Part shown: piece by piece, positions 1 through 5,925 of the stretch
Layout of the letters: the number at the start of each line of letters is the position of its first letter
Numbering within the stretch: the first letter of the stretch is position 1
Assembly: GCA_002774085.1 (NCBI GenBank)
Contig: PEZH01000011.1
Coordinates: forward strand, 1-9,862
Direction of reading: 5' to 3'
DNA: 9,862 nt
From: Candidatus Shapirobacteria bacterium CG09_land_8_20_14_0_10_38_17
GTDB lineage: Bacteria > Patescibacteriota > Microgenomatia > 0-14-0-10-38-17
Notes under the pieces: generated by a model
The model's database searches: none
Seen by the model: the letters and a program-made list of their open reading frames with translations, nothing else
What the model was told of the DNA's origin: nothing
Position numbers and translations under genes: made by a program

Positions 1-90
1 ACTATAAGTCAAAGATTCCCCTATCTGGCTTCATATCCAACAATGGATGAACTTTCTCTTAAAAAGCACATCTTCACTAACATGCTATGA
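1..90 (+). CDS. Possible 3' end of an upstream gene, cut by the window edge
   Basis: Frame 1 is open from the window edge to a TGA at 88-90, giving about 29 residues that end in KKHIFTNML. The other two forward frames close early. The stop codon falls inside the stem-loop of an intrinsic terminator at 79-104, which is the arrangement expected at the end of a real gene. I do not recognise the peptide, and 29 open codons can occur by chance, so the case rests mostly on the terminator. Confidence 0.35.
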   Translation, partial: TISQRFPYLASYPTMDELSLKKHIFTNML

Positions 91-104
91 AGCATGTTTT
101 ATTA
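79..104 (+). terminator. Intrinsic terminator upstream of the SurA-like gene
   Basis: An 8-bp perfect stem, AACATGCT (79-86) with AGCATGTT (91-98), closes a 4-nt loop ATGA. It runs into a T-rich tail (TTTTATTATT). This is the standard shape of a rho-independent terminator on the plus strand. It would end transcription of whatever gene enters the window from the left and insulate the gene at 178. Confidence 0.7.
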
Positions 105-141
105 TTAATTGACGACGAGACGGCTCCGTATTGTAGTCAGC

Positions 142-171
142 TTGCATTTTCGGAGAATGTCGTGATAAAAT
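142..171 (+). promoter_or_regulatory. Putative promoter giving a leaderless mRNA for the SurA-like gene
   Basis: TTGCAT at 142-147 and TAAAAT at 166-171 resemble sigma-70 -35 and -10 boxes with an 18-nt spacer. The -10 ends 6 nt before the ATG at 178, so the predicted transcription start is the A of the start codon itself. No Shine-Dalgarno sequence precedes the gene, which agrees with leaderless translation. The boxes are imperfect. Confidence 0.5.
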
Positions 172-177
172 ACCACT

Positions 178-849
178 ATGGCTAAAGTAAAAAACGCCAC
201 CAAAGCAAAAATAAATCCCAATTCGCTAACCCACCTGCCGGCGAGACAGGCTGGCGGGAAAAATCGTCTTTCTAAAATTCGCTTTCCTTTAAATAAGGTG
301 GCCCCTGTTTTAGCAATTATTACTCTTTTAATTCTCCTTTATTTTAAAAAGAGCTGGTTTGTTGTTGCCTGGGTTAATAATCGACCCATCACTCGTTTTG
401 AATTCAACCGTCAGCTAGAGCAACAGTACGGCAAAAATGTGCTGGAATCTTCAATCAATCAAGAGTTAATCAATCAAGAAGCTAAAAAACAAAAAGTAAA
501 TATCAGCGATGAAGAAATTCAAGAAAATATTGAAAAAATCGAAAAAAGCTTATCGGGCCAAATTTCACTTGACGACGCCCTAAAAGCTCAGGGCATAACC
601 AGAGAGCAATTAAGCAACGATATGAAATTACAATTAACCATTGAAAAATTAGTCGGTCAAGGAATAGAAATAAGCGACGAGGAAATTACCGAATATTTTA
701 AGGAAAATAAAGAATTTTTAACCGCTACCGAAGAGGGCAAGCAAAAAGAAGAGGCGATTAATAGCCTGCGTCAGCAAAAAATAAGTGAAAAATTCCAAGA
801 ATGGTTAGAAAACCTTCGCAACGAGGTTAAAATTCTCCGTTTCATTTAA
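178..849 (+). CDS. Membrane-anchored SurA-N-like periplasmic/extracytoplasmic chaperone, no PPIase domain
   Basis: The 223-residue protein has a basic N-terminal stretch (1-40) and one hydrophobic membrane segment (about 41-56, [15 protein letters not shown]). A soluble helical part follows that begins [14 protein letters not shown], the pattern that opens SurA/PrsA-type folding factors. The acidic helices around ISDEEI (109-114 and 165-170) and the closing helix [15 protein letters not shown] match the chaperone core. The parvulin PPIase domain normally found between those helices is missing, so a holdase-like role outside the membrane is more likely than prolyl isomerisation. Residues 20-27 (LPARQAGG) are the translation of a genomic palindromic repeat at 231-258, just before the membrane anchor. 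The start is set by the promoter at 142-171. The stop overlaps the convergent dnaJ by 8 bp. The family call is by motif and layout only. Confidence 0.72.
   Translation: MAKVKNATKAKINPNSLTHLPARQAGGKNRLSKIRFPLNKVAPVLAIITLLILLYFKKSWFVVAWVNNRPITRFEFNRQLEQQYGKNVLESSINQELINQEAKKQKVNISDEEIQENIEKIEKSLSGQISLDDALKAQGITREQLSNDMKLQLTIEKLVGQGIEISDEEITEYFKENKEFLTATEEGKQKEEAINSLRQQKISEKFQEWLENLRNEVKILRFI
231..258 (+). repeat. Palindromic GC-rich repeat unit inside a coding sequence
   Basis: This is a GC-rich imperfect palindrome with GCCGGCGAGAC at its core and CCTG/CAGG arms, in otherwise AT-rich sequence. The same core recurs at 4050-4061 and 9846-9857 in intergenic DNA. Here it is read in-frame, adding LPARQAGG to the cytoplasmic N-terminus of the SurA-like protein without breaking the frame. 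It looks like an inserted dispersed repeat tolerated in a linker. Confidence 0.75.
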
Positions 850-1684
850 ATTTGGATAGCTCTTCGATCAGTTCTCTTTGCCTCCTGTTCAATTTTTGCG
901 GTATTTTAACTCGAAAACGAACATACAAGTCCCCCCTTCCCCGACCGCGAAGATGGGGAACACCAAACCCACGCAAACGAACCATTGTCCCCGATTCCGT
1001 TCCCGGCCGAACCTTTAATTTAATCTCTCTACCTTCAATGGTAAGAATTTTAACTACCGAACCTAAAACCGCTTCCGCAAAAGAAATCTCCTTTTCAGTA
1101 ATTAAATCATCTCCTTGACGGGCAAAATCAGCATCCGTCAAAACATCAATTAATAAGTAAAAATCGGGGAATCTTATCCGCGAGCCACTATCCACACCGG
1201 CGGGAATTTTAATTTTCTTCTTTCTATCATCTATGTTTACTTCTTTCTCGCCACCCAACACCGCCTCTCTTTGTTGAATAACTATCCGGTAGGTGGGCAA
1301 TTGCTCTTGTTGCCCAAAAGGAGATTGACCACCAAAAAAACTTTCAAAAATATCAAAAGGATCGGAAAAACCTCCCCAAGAAACACCGGCTTGTCTTAAG
1401 ATATCGCCTAAATTACCATAAGAAGTATAAGCGCCTTGACCGGCGCCGGGCATACCACCCGAAAAAGCAGCATGACCAAACTGATCATAAGCCTGACGCT
1501 TTTTAGGATTAGATAAAATCTCGTAGGCTTCGTTAATTTCTTTAAAACGCTTTTCCGCCTCCGCTGATTTATTGCGGTCAGGATGCCACTTTAAAGCCAA
1601 GCGACGATAAGCTTTCTTAATTTTACTGCTACTATCATCTCTGGCAACTCCCAAAATTTCATAATAATCTTTATCGGTAACCAC
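842..1684 (-). CDS. dnaJ: DnaJ/Hsp40 co-chaperone, type II (no zinc finger)
   Basis: The 280-residue protein opens with a J domain (about 5-70: DYYEILGV at 6-13, the catalytic HPD at 34-36, and the closing RQAYDQFGH). This domain stimulates DnaK ATP hydrolysis. A Gly/Phe-rich linker follows (about 70-125, with [16 protein letters not shown]). The two substrate-binding beta domains come next (about 130-275, with [25 protein letters not shown] and [10 protein letters not shown]). None of the four CxxCxGxG zinc motifs is present, so it is CbpA/type II-like. The Gly-rich loop usually found after the first IPAGV motif is shortened. The start is GTG at 1684, because an in-frame TGA lies two codons upstream. 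No Shine-Dalgarno is visible. It is the last gene of the hrcA-grpE-dnaK-dnaJ set but lies behind a terminator, so it probably has its own promoter or depends on readthrough. Its end overlaps the convergent chaperone gene. Confidence 0.93.
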   Translation of the reverse strand: MVTDKDYYEILGVARDDSSSKIKKAYRRLALKWHPDRNKSAEAEKRFKEINEAYEILSNPKKRQAYDQFGHAAFSGGMPGAGQGAYTSYGNLGDILRQAGVSWGGFSDPFDIFESFFGGQSPFGQQEQLPTYRIVIQQREAVLGGEKEVNIDDRKKKIKIPAGVDSGSRIRFPDFYLLIDVLTDADFARQGDDLITEKEISFAEAVLGSVVKILTIEGREIKLKVRPGTESGTMVRLRGFGVPHLRGRGRGDLYVRFRVKIPQKLNRRQRELIEELSKFK

Positions 1685-1830
1685 AAGTCAATAATTTTTA
1701 ATTTCTAATTTTAAATTTCTAATAAGTTTTAAATGTTCTAATTCTTTAATTTTTAAACATCAAACGTTTATAATCATCAGACATTGAAAATTAAACATTC
1801 TAAAATTTAGTAAGAAAGGAAACATTTCTG

Positions 1831-1848
1831 ACATACGGTACCGTATGT
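1831..1848. promoter_or_regulatory. Perfect 18-bp palindrome, candidate operator upstream of dnaJ
   Basis: ACATACGGTACCGTATGT is identical to its own reverse complement. It stands out as the only GC-containing block in a very AT-rich spacer, 147 bp upstream of the dnaJ start. A TATACT hexamer on the minus strand (1863-1868) lies 14 bp upstream, though without a good -35, so the palindrome would sit just after a possible transcription start. The form suits a homodimeric repressor such as a TetR-type protein. It is not CIRCE, and the binding protein is unknown. Confidence 0.5.
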
Positions 1849-1870
1849 TCTAATTTCACTTTAGTATAAA

Positions 1871-1904
1871 GAAATAGAAATTAGTAATTAGAAATTTCTA
1901 TTTC
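1871..1904. repeat. 12-bp perfect inverted repeat in the dnaK-dnaJ spacer
   Basis: GAAATAGAAATT (1871-1882) and AATTTCTATTTC (1893-1904) are perfect reverse complements around a 10-nt AT loop. The repeat lies directly beyond the dnaK terminator in the direction of transcription. It could be a second weak hairpin or another degenerate member of the AT-rich repeats that fill these spacers. The remainder of the 1685-1976 gap is low-complexity AT sequence in which I see no gene. Confidence 0.6.
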
Positions 1905-1916
1905 TATCATCTTATT

Positions 1917-1941
1917 AAAAAAGCCCCGCTACAGCGGAGCT
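1917..1941 (-). terminator. Intrinsic terminator after dnaK
   Basis: Read on the minus strand, AGCTCCGC and GCGGGGCT form an 8-bp stem with one G-U pair, extendable by one U-A pair, around a short loop. Six T residues follow (A6 at 1917-1922 on the plus strand). It starts 36 bp beyond the dnaK stop codon. It would end or attenuate the hrcA-grpE-dnaK transcript before dnaJ. Confidence 0.85.
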
Positions 1942-1976
1942 CTAATTTTAGTTTAAGCTGATTTTATCTTGGTAAT

Positions 1977-3893
1977 TTATTCAACCACCTCTCCTTCTTC
2001 TGCCTCACCCTTGCCCTTATCGCTATCCTCTTTTGAAGTTCTTCCTTCTGGTTTTTCCCCTTCTCCCTCAGGTTTTTGATAGGCAGTCGTCCCAATTCGC
2101 TGCAAAACAGCGGTCAAGTCATCGATTTGCTTTTCTATTTCCTCTTTAGAGGCTGTCGGTTGGGCTCGTAAATCTTTTAGCGCTTTTACTTTTTCCTCCG
2201 CTTCCTTCCTATCTTCGGCTTTAACTTTATCACCCAAGTCCTTCAGCGTTTTCTCTACATTAAAAATTAAATTATCGGCTTTGTTTCGGGTCTCAATCAA
2301 TTCCTTTTTTTCCTGATCTTCAGCGGCGTGAGCCTTTGCTTCTTCGGTCATCTTTTCCACCTCATCTTTAGACAACCCTGTTGAACCTTTAATAACAATG
2401 CTCTGTGACTTACCAGTCGCCTTATCCTTAGCAACAACATTTAAAATACCATTGACGTCAATATCAAAAGTAACCTCAATCTGGGGGACACCCCGGGGCG
2501 CTGAAGGAATACCATCCAAAATAAATCGTCCCAAAGATTTATTGTCTGCCGCCAGCGGCCGTTCTCCTTGGACAACATTAATTTCCACTTTAGTCTGGTT
2601 GTCTTCGGCAGTAGAAAAAATTTGCGATTTACTCGACGGTATCGTTGTATTTCTCTCAATTAAAGGAGTCGCCACCCCTCCCAATGTTTCTAAACCCAAT
2701 GTCAGCGGTGTTACATCCAATAAAACCACATCCTTGACTTCACCGGATAAAACTCCTCCCTGAACTGCCGCCCCCAAGGCCACCGCCTCATCGGGATTAA
2801 CCGATTGATTAGGCTCTTTGCCAAAAATTCCCTTAACTATTTCCCGCACCTTAGGCATTCTCGTTTGCCCTCCCACCAAAACTACTTCGTTAATATCTTC
2901 AACATTTATCTTGGCATCTTTTAAACATTCCCTCACCGGAGGAGTTAATCGCTTTAACAAATCATTTGATAATTGCTCTAATTTAGCCCGCGTTAATTTT
3001 AAAGTCAAATGGAGGGGTCCGCTTTCTCCTTGGGTAATAAAAGGCAAATTAATTTCTGTTTCTTGTGAGGCGGAAAGTTCAATTTTAGCCTTCTCTGAAG
3101 CATCTTTTATTCGTTGCATTGCTTGAGCATCTTTAGAAAGATCAATACCGTGTTCTTTCTTAAATTCGGCTACCACATATTCGATTACTTTCCGATCCCA
3201 ATCGTCACCGCCTAAATGAGTATCGCCATTAGTCGCTTTAACTTCATAAACCCCCTCGCCTAACTCCAAAATAGAAATATCAAAAGTGCCGCCTCCCAGA
3301 TCAAAAACAGCGATTGTTTGCCCATTTTTCTTATCCAAACCATAGGCAAGAGCAGAGGCAGTTGGCTCATTGACAATCCGCGCCACCTTTAAACCGGCAA
3401 TTTCCCCCGCCTCTTTTGTCGCCTGACGCTGAGAATCATCAAAATACGCCGGGACAGTAATCACGGCTTGTTCCACTTTCTCGCCCAAATAGCTCTCCGC
3501 GTCTGTTTTGGCTTTTTGTAAAATTTTGGCCGAAATTTCTTGAGGAGTAAACTGCTTGCCATCTTCCGTTTCTACTATTGCCAAATCATTTTGCCCCTTA
3601 ACAATTTTATAAGGAAGCCATTTCCCATCTTCAACTACCGAGGGATCATCAAATCGTCTCCCCATTAATCGCTTGACGGAAAAGAAGGTGTTTTTAGGAT
3701 TGATAACCATCTGTCTCTTGGCCGGCTCACCCACCAAACTTTTCAAAGGTTCCACTATCGAAGGAATAAGCCGCCCTCCCTCTGACGTTGGGATAACTGT
3801 CGGCTTACCCCCTTCCATAACAGAGACACAGGAATTGGTAGTCCCTAAGTCAATACCGATAATTTTGGCAGTTACTTTTTGATTATCAACCAT
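1977..3893 (-). CDS. dnaK: Molecular chaperone DnaK (Hsp70)
   Basis: This is a full-length 638-residue Hsp70. The ATPase domain (about 10-390) shows GIDLGTTNS at 13-21, [15 protein letters not shown] around 145-159, [11 protein letters not shown] at 175-185, [11 protein letters not shown] at 197-207 and [12 protein letters not shown] at 338-349. The conserved interdomain linker [13 protein letters not shown] is at 388-400. The beta substrate-binding domain follows (about 400-505), then a helical lid and a charged low-complexity tail ending in GEVVE. It folds client proteins in the cytoplasm with DnaJ and GrpE. The region after the second phosphate-loop segment ([19 protein letters not shown]) is slightly shorter than usual. 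The start is ATG at 3893, with no clear Shine-Dalgarno or promoter immediately upstream. Transcription probably comes through grpE from the hrcA promoter. A strong terminator follows the gene. Confidence 0.98.
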   Translation of the reverse strand: MVDNQKVTAKIIGIDLGTTNSCVSVMEGGKPTVIPTSEGGRLIPSIVEPLKSLVGEPAKRQMVINPKNTFFSVKRLMGRRFDDPSVVEDGKWLPYKIVKGQNDLAIVETEDGKQFTPQEISAKILQKAKTDAESYLGEKVEQAVITVPAYFDDSQRQATKEAGEIAGLKVARIVNEPTASALAYGLDKKNGQTIAVFDLGGGTFDISILELGEGVYEVKATNGDTHLGGDDWDRKVIEYVVAEFKKEHGIDLSKDAQAMQRIKDASEKAKIELSASQETEINLPFITQGESGPLHLTLKLTRAKLEQLSNDLLKRLTPPVRECLKDAKINVEDINEVVLVGGQTRMPKVREIVKGIFGKEPNQSVNPDEAVALGAAVQGGVLSGEVKDVVLLDVTPLTLGLETLGGVATPLIERNTTIPSSKSQIFSTAEDNQTKVEINVVQGERPLAADNKSLGRFILDGIPSAPRGVPQIEVTFDIDVNGILNVVAKDKATGKSQSIVIKGSTGLSKDEVEKMTEEAKAHAAEDQEKKELIETRNKADNLIFNVEKTLKDLGDKVKAEDRKEAEEKVKALKDLRAQPTASKEEIEKQIDDLTAVLQRIGTTAYQKPEGEGEKPEGRTSKEDSDKGKGEAEEGEVVE

Positions 3894-3956
3894 ACGCTTT
3901 AATTAATTTTCAATTTTAAATTTATTTGGACTTTGAGTTTTTAATTATTTTATCTC

Positions 3957-3992
3957 GTCATTCTGGCTTGCTTACACCGTCATTCTGGCTTG
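3957..3992. repeat. 14-bp direct repeat at the edge of the MITE-like element
   Basis: GTCATTCTGGCTTG occurs at 3957-3970 and again at 3979-3992, a 22-bp period. The second copy is the left end of the 100-bp element at 3977-4076. The first copy could be a remnant of a second, truncated element or a slippage duplication of the terminus. Confidence 0.8.
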
Positions 3993-4076
3993 TCCAGAAT
4001 CCATCCCGAGATGATTCTGGAGTCTCCGCCCCAGCTGACGGACCCGCCTAGCCGGCGAGACTGGTCAGAATGACGG
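3977..4076. mobile_element. MITE-like 100-bp element with 11-bp terminal inverted repeats
   Basis: CCGTCATTCTG at 3977-3987 is the exact reverse complement of CAGAATGACGG at 4066-4076. Inside are a second small inverted pair (CCAGAATC at 3994-4001 with GATTCTGG at 4013-4020) and the GCCGGCGAGAC repeat core seen elsewhere in the window. It contains no coding sequence. It lies in the dnaK-grpE spacer and would be transcribed as part of the operon, where it could fold into a long hairpin. A truncated relative begins at 9831. Mobility is inferred from the terminal repeats and recurrence only; I saw no clear target-site duplication. Confidence 0.6.
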
Positions 4077-4078
4077 TT

Positions 4079-4110
4079 AACAATTCAACAATTTAACAAT
4101 GTAACAATTC
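4079..4110. repeat. Four tandem copies of an 8-bp repeat
   Basis: The units are AACAATTC, AACAATTT, AACAATGT and AACAATTC at 4079-4086, 4087-4094, 4095-4102 and 4103-4110. The array starts 3 bp beyond the MITE-like element in the dnaK-grpE spacer. Its function is unknown; slippage-prone microsatellites of this type are common in these genomes. Confidence 0.85.
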
Positions 4111-4116
4111 TTCTAC

Positions 4117-4151
4117 TTTTAACTTTTAACTTTTGACTTTTAACCTTTGAC
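4117..4151. repeat. Heptamer tandem repeat that invades the 3' end of grpE
   Basis: There are five contiguous 7-bp units: TTTTAAC, TTTTAAC, TTTTGAC, TTTTAAC, CTTTGAC. The grpE stop codon (4126-4128) lies within the second unit. On the coding strand the array therefore provides the last eight residues of GrpE (SQRLKVKS) and its stop. The same TTTTAAC unit recurs near 4851, just before the end of hrcA. Confidence 0.85.
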
Positions 4152-4587
4152 TATCTTTCCCTTTCCCCACTTTCACTTTTGCCGGCCGAATACATTTACC
4201 TTTATATAAATAACCTGGCAATACTTCTTCGATAATAATCTCTTTTGCCCCTCTCACCATCTCAACCGCATCCATTAATTGGGGGTCAAACTTTTCGCCA
4301 ACACATTCAATATTCTCCACCCCTTCGCTTTGTAACACTTCCCAAAACTGCTCTCTTACCATTTTCAATCCCTTATTGCGAAAACTTTCATAAGCCCTTT
4401 TTAGATTATCAAACACATAAAGCAATTTGTCAATTAATGGTTCATTAGCAAAACGAACAAAATCTTCTCTCTCCTTGCCTATTCTTTTTTCCAAATTCTG
4501 ATAATCGGCCAAAGCCCGTTTCCATTGCTCCTCAAGCTCTTCAACTCTTTTTTCTAATTTCTTATCAGTTTGTTCTTTTTTTGTCAT
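4126..4587 (-). CDS. grpE: GrpE, nucleotide exchange factor for DnaK
   Basis: The 153-residue protein is shorter than typical GrpE (near 190-200 aa) because the disordered N-terminus is brief. Residues about 5-75 form a charged long helix/coiled coil with ALADYQNLEKR (25-35). The middle carries the four-helix dimer segment. FDPQLMDAV (100-108) matches the family signature FDPxxHxAV, with M in place of H. The beta wing EVLPGYLYKGKCIRPAKVKVGK (121-142) is the DnaK-contacting domain. The dimer releases ADP from DnaK. The last eight residues are written by the heptamer repeat at 4117-4151, so the native tail was probably replaced or extended. The start is ATG at 4587 with no Shine-Dalgarno. It lies between hrcA and dnaK and is probably cotranscribed with them. 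Confidence 0.95.
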   Translation of the reverse strand: MTKKEQTDKKLEKRVEELEEQWKRALADYQNLEKRIGKEREDFVRFANEPLIDKLLYVFDNLKRAYESFRNKGLKMVREQFWEVLQSEGVENIECVGEKFDPQLMDAVEMVRGAKEIIIEEVLPGYLYKGKCIRPAKVKVGKGKDSQRLKVKS

Positions 4588-4671
4588 TCAAAATTACAAA
4601 TTACAAAAATAAATGAATAATGGCTAATGGACAATGGATAAATGATAAATGAATATAGAAATTAAGAAATT

Positions 4672-4810
4672 GAAATTAAAAGAGAAATTATTCGCCTTCG
4701 GCTCACTGAAATTATCCCGCCAATGGCGGGATAATTTCTTAATTTCCGTGAGCGTAGCGAACAAATTTCCTAATTTCAACTAATGAAACGAGCGAATTTC
4801 TTTTAATTTC
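4672..4810. repeat. Nested palindrome filling the grpE-hrcA spacer
   Basis: At the centre is a perfect 14-bp stem (4708-4721 with 4725-4738) with an AAT loop, built on CCCGCC/GGCGGG. Around it sit GCTCAC (4701-4706) with GTGAGC (4748-4753), then TTCGC (4691-4695) with GCGAA (4757-4761). An outermost imperfect pair, GAAATTAAAAGA at 4672-4683, matches TTTTAATTTC near 4801-4810. The whole 139-bp block can fold into one long interrupted hairpin. It is non-coding and looks like an inserted repeat element. No U-tract follows the central stem, so it is not an obvious terminator. The rest of the 4588-4890 gap is AT-rich with no gene visible. Confidence 0.7.
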
Positions 4811-4850
4811 TAACCAGAACGGTGCAGAACGAGTTGTTTCAATTAATAAC

Positions 4851-4885
4851 TTTTAACTTTTAATTATTAACTTTTAATTATTATG
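4851..4885. repeat. AT-rich tandem repeat downstream of hrcA
   Basis: One TTTTAAC unit (4851-4857) is followed by two 14-bp units, TTTTAATTATTAAC (4858-4871) and TTTTAATTATTATG (4872-4885), which agree at 12 of 14 positions. The array abuts the hrcA stop codon (4891-4893). It shares its unit with the array in the grpE 3' end, so the two spacers carry related simple repeats. Confidence 0.65.
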
Positions 4886-4890
4886 TATAG

Positions 4891-5619
4891 TTAAACGCCG
4901 CTAATTTCTTTAATCAAGCGACTAAAATAATTAACCATCGGAATAATACGGCCATAAGCAAACCGACCCGGGCCGATAACGCCAATAATACCCTCTTTTT
5001 CACTACCAATATTTAACCGGCTAAAAATAAAACCACAAGGCTCAAGATAGTCAATACCAAAATCGTCCCCTAAAAGAACGTGAACCGGCGCCTCTTCTGA
5101 GACCCGGGAAATCAAATTCTCCCAAAAAGAAGATTCATCTAATAAAGACAAAAGGGAATGGGTTAAATCAATATCCCAAAACTCAGGAAAATCCAAAATG
5201 TTGGCCACTCCCGCCCAGTAAAATTGATTATCAGTATCAATAGCTATGGCTAAAGCATCGGTCCTTCGCGCTAATTCGATCGTTGCCTGATGAATTAATT
5301 GATTAATCTCTTGACGATAATCCCAAATCTTCTCTTTAACCGCCACTTCATCAGCGACAGAAATCTCTTTAGGTTTTAAAAGATTACGAACATAAAACTT
5401 AAGACCCATAGAAGTAGGCGCCCGCCCTGAAGAAGTATGGGCTTTCTTAAGATAACCTTCTTTAGAAAGCTCGACCATCTCGTTCCTAATTGTCGCCGGC
5501 GAAACACCTAAATTATATTTTCTCTCCAACGTATCGCTGGAAATTGGTTGAGCAGTCTCAATATACTCATCAATTAAAGCCTTTAAAATCGCAATTCGCC
5601 GCTCAGTTAAGTCAGTCAT
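4891..5619 (-). CDS. hrcA: Heat-shock repressor HrcA
   Basis: The 242-residue protein has the HrcA winged-helix N-terminus: ERRIAILKALIDEYIETAQPI (6-26), then LGVSPATIRNEMVELSKEGYL (37-57) and HTSSGRAPTSMGLKFYV (61-77), the DNA-binding and wing signature. The C-terminus has the family ending IGVIGPGRFAYGRIIPMVNYFSRLIKE. HrcA is usually near 340 residues, so much of the middle effector/dimer region is missing, as in other compact genomes. HrcA dimers bind CIRCE and repress groE/dnaK operons. The frame is open upstream to 5658, but I place the start at the ATG at 5619 because a consensus promoter (5630-5658) overlaps the longer reading. MTDLTERR is also a normal HrcA N-terminus. It is first in the chaperone operon and probably autoregulated through the CIRCE-like site. 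Confidence 0.95.
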   Translation of the reverse strand: MTDLTERRIAILKALIDEYIETAQPISSDTLERKYNLGVSPATIRNEMVELSKEGYLKKAHTSSGRAPTSMGLKFYVRNLLKPKEISVADEVAVKEKIWDYRQEINQLIHQATIELARRTDALAIAIDTDNQFYWAGVANILDFPEFWDIDLTHSLLSLLDESSFWENLISRVSEEAPVHVLLGDDFGIDYLEPCGFIFSRLNIGSEKEGIIGVIGPGRFAYGRIIPMVNYFSRLIKEISGV

Positions 5620-5621
5620 AA

Positions 5622-5648
5622 TTAGCAAGAATATATCACGACTGCCAA
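5622..5648. promoter_or_regulatory. Degenerate CIRCE-like HrcA operator over the hrcA promoter
   Basis: TTAGCAAGA (5622-5630), a 9-bp spacer and GACTGCCAA (5640-5648) match the CIRCE consensus TTAGCACTC-N9-GAGTGCTAA at 6 of 9 and 7 of 9 arm positions, with exactly the canonical spacing. The site overlaps the -10 box and the predicted transcription start of hrcA, where a repressor would block polymerase. Divergence in the inner arm bases is the main doubt. The same site occurs at 7076-7102. Confidence 0.6.
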
Positions 5649-5658
5649 AAATTGTCAA
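5630..5658 (-). promoter_or_regulatory. Sigma-70 promoter of hrcA
   Basis: On the minus strand TTGACA (5658-5653) and TATATT (5635-5630) are separated by exactly 17 nt, a near-perfect housekeeping promoter. The predicted start of transcription is near 5623, only about four bases before the ATG at 5619, so the hrcA message is effectively leaderless. This promoter probably drives hrcA-grpE-dnaK. Confidence 0.88.
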
Positions 5659-5673
5659 GGATTAGTAGTTGGT

Positions 5674-5912
5674 TTCCCAAAAAGAGGTTAAAGGGCAACA
5701 AACCACTTACACTCCCAAAACACCGCTTAACCACCAAAATCCTTAATCGCAATTTAATCATCTTAGATAATGCCTATAGTTCTAACCCACTCTGTTTTAA
5801 AAAAGCGCTGGAAACCTTAAAAAATTACCCGAGATATCAAAAAATCGTGGTTACTCCCGGTATAATTGAAGCGGTGAACAAACAATTTAACTTTTTCAAC
5901 CTTCAAAGTATG
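5674..5912 (+). pseudogene. Fragment of a MurF-like Mur ligase C-terminal domain
   Basis: One plus-strand frame reads PKHRLTTKILNRNLIILDNA followed by YSSNPLCFKKALETLK, then KIVVTPGIIEAVNKQFNF. This follows the MurF C-terminal pattern of PHRLE, IIDDAYNANP with an AALE..L helix, and a PGIIELG-type strand with K-Q-(Y/F). MurF adds D-Ala-D-Ala to UDP-MurNAc-tripeptide. Only about 60-70 residues remain: the ATP-binding and central domains are absent, no sensible start exists, and homology begins soon after the 60-bp repeat edge at 5673. It ends tail-to-tail with the GreA-family gene at 5926. I read it as a decayed remnant left by a rearrangement. Recognition is by motif, and the exact Mur ligase subfamily is uncertain. 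Confidence 0.7.
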
Positions 5913-5925
5913 CGCTACCACCACC

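Larger units (their letters stand above)
5614..5673. repeat. 60-bp direct repeat, copy 1 (hrcA promoter copy)
   Basis: Bases 5614-5673 are identical at all 60 positions to 7068-7127. The unit runs from the first two codons of hrcA through the -10 and -35 boxes to 15 bp beyond the -35. It is thus a complete promoter plus start codon. Identity ends abruptly at both edges. The two copies bound a segment with two GreA-family genes and a MurF-like relic. Confidence 0.97.

Noticed and set aside
1741..1830. Short minus-strand ORFs between dnaK and dnaJ
   Set aside because: They are 12-21 codons of low-complexity AT sequence with no ribosome site or recognisable peptide.
2398..3126. Open frames on the plus strand opposite dnaK
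   Set aside because: They run antisense to highly conserved Hsp70 sequence and their translations show no domain pattern.
4079..4151. CRISPR-like array
   Set aside because: The units are 7-8 bp and contiguous with no spacers; they are simple tandem repeats.
5619..5658. A 13-residue longer HrcA N-terminus
   Set aside because: The extra codons coincide with the -35/-10 boxes and the CIRCE-like site, and HrcA proteins normally begin near MTDLTERR.
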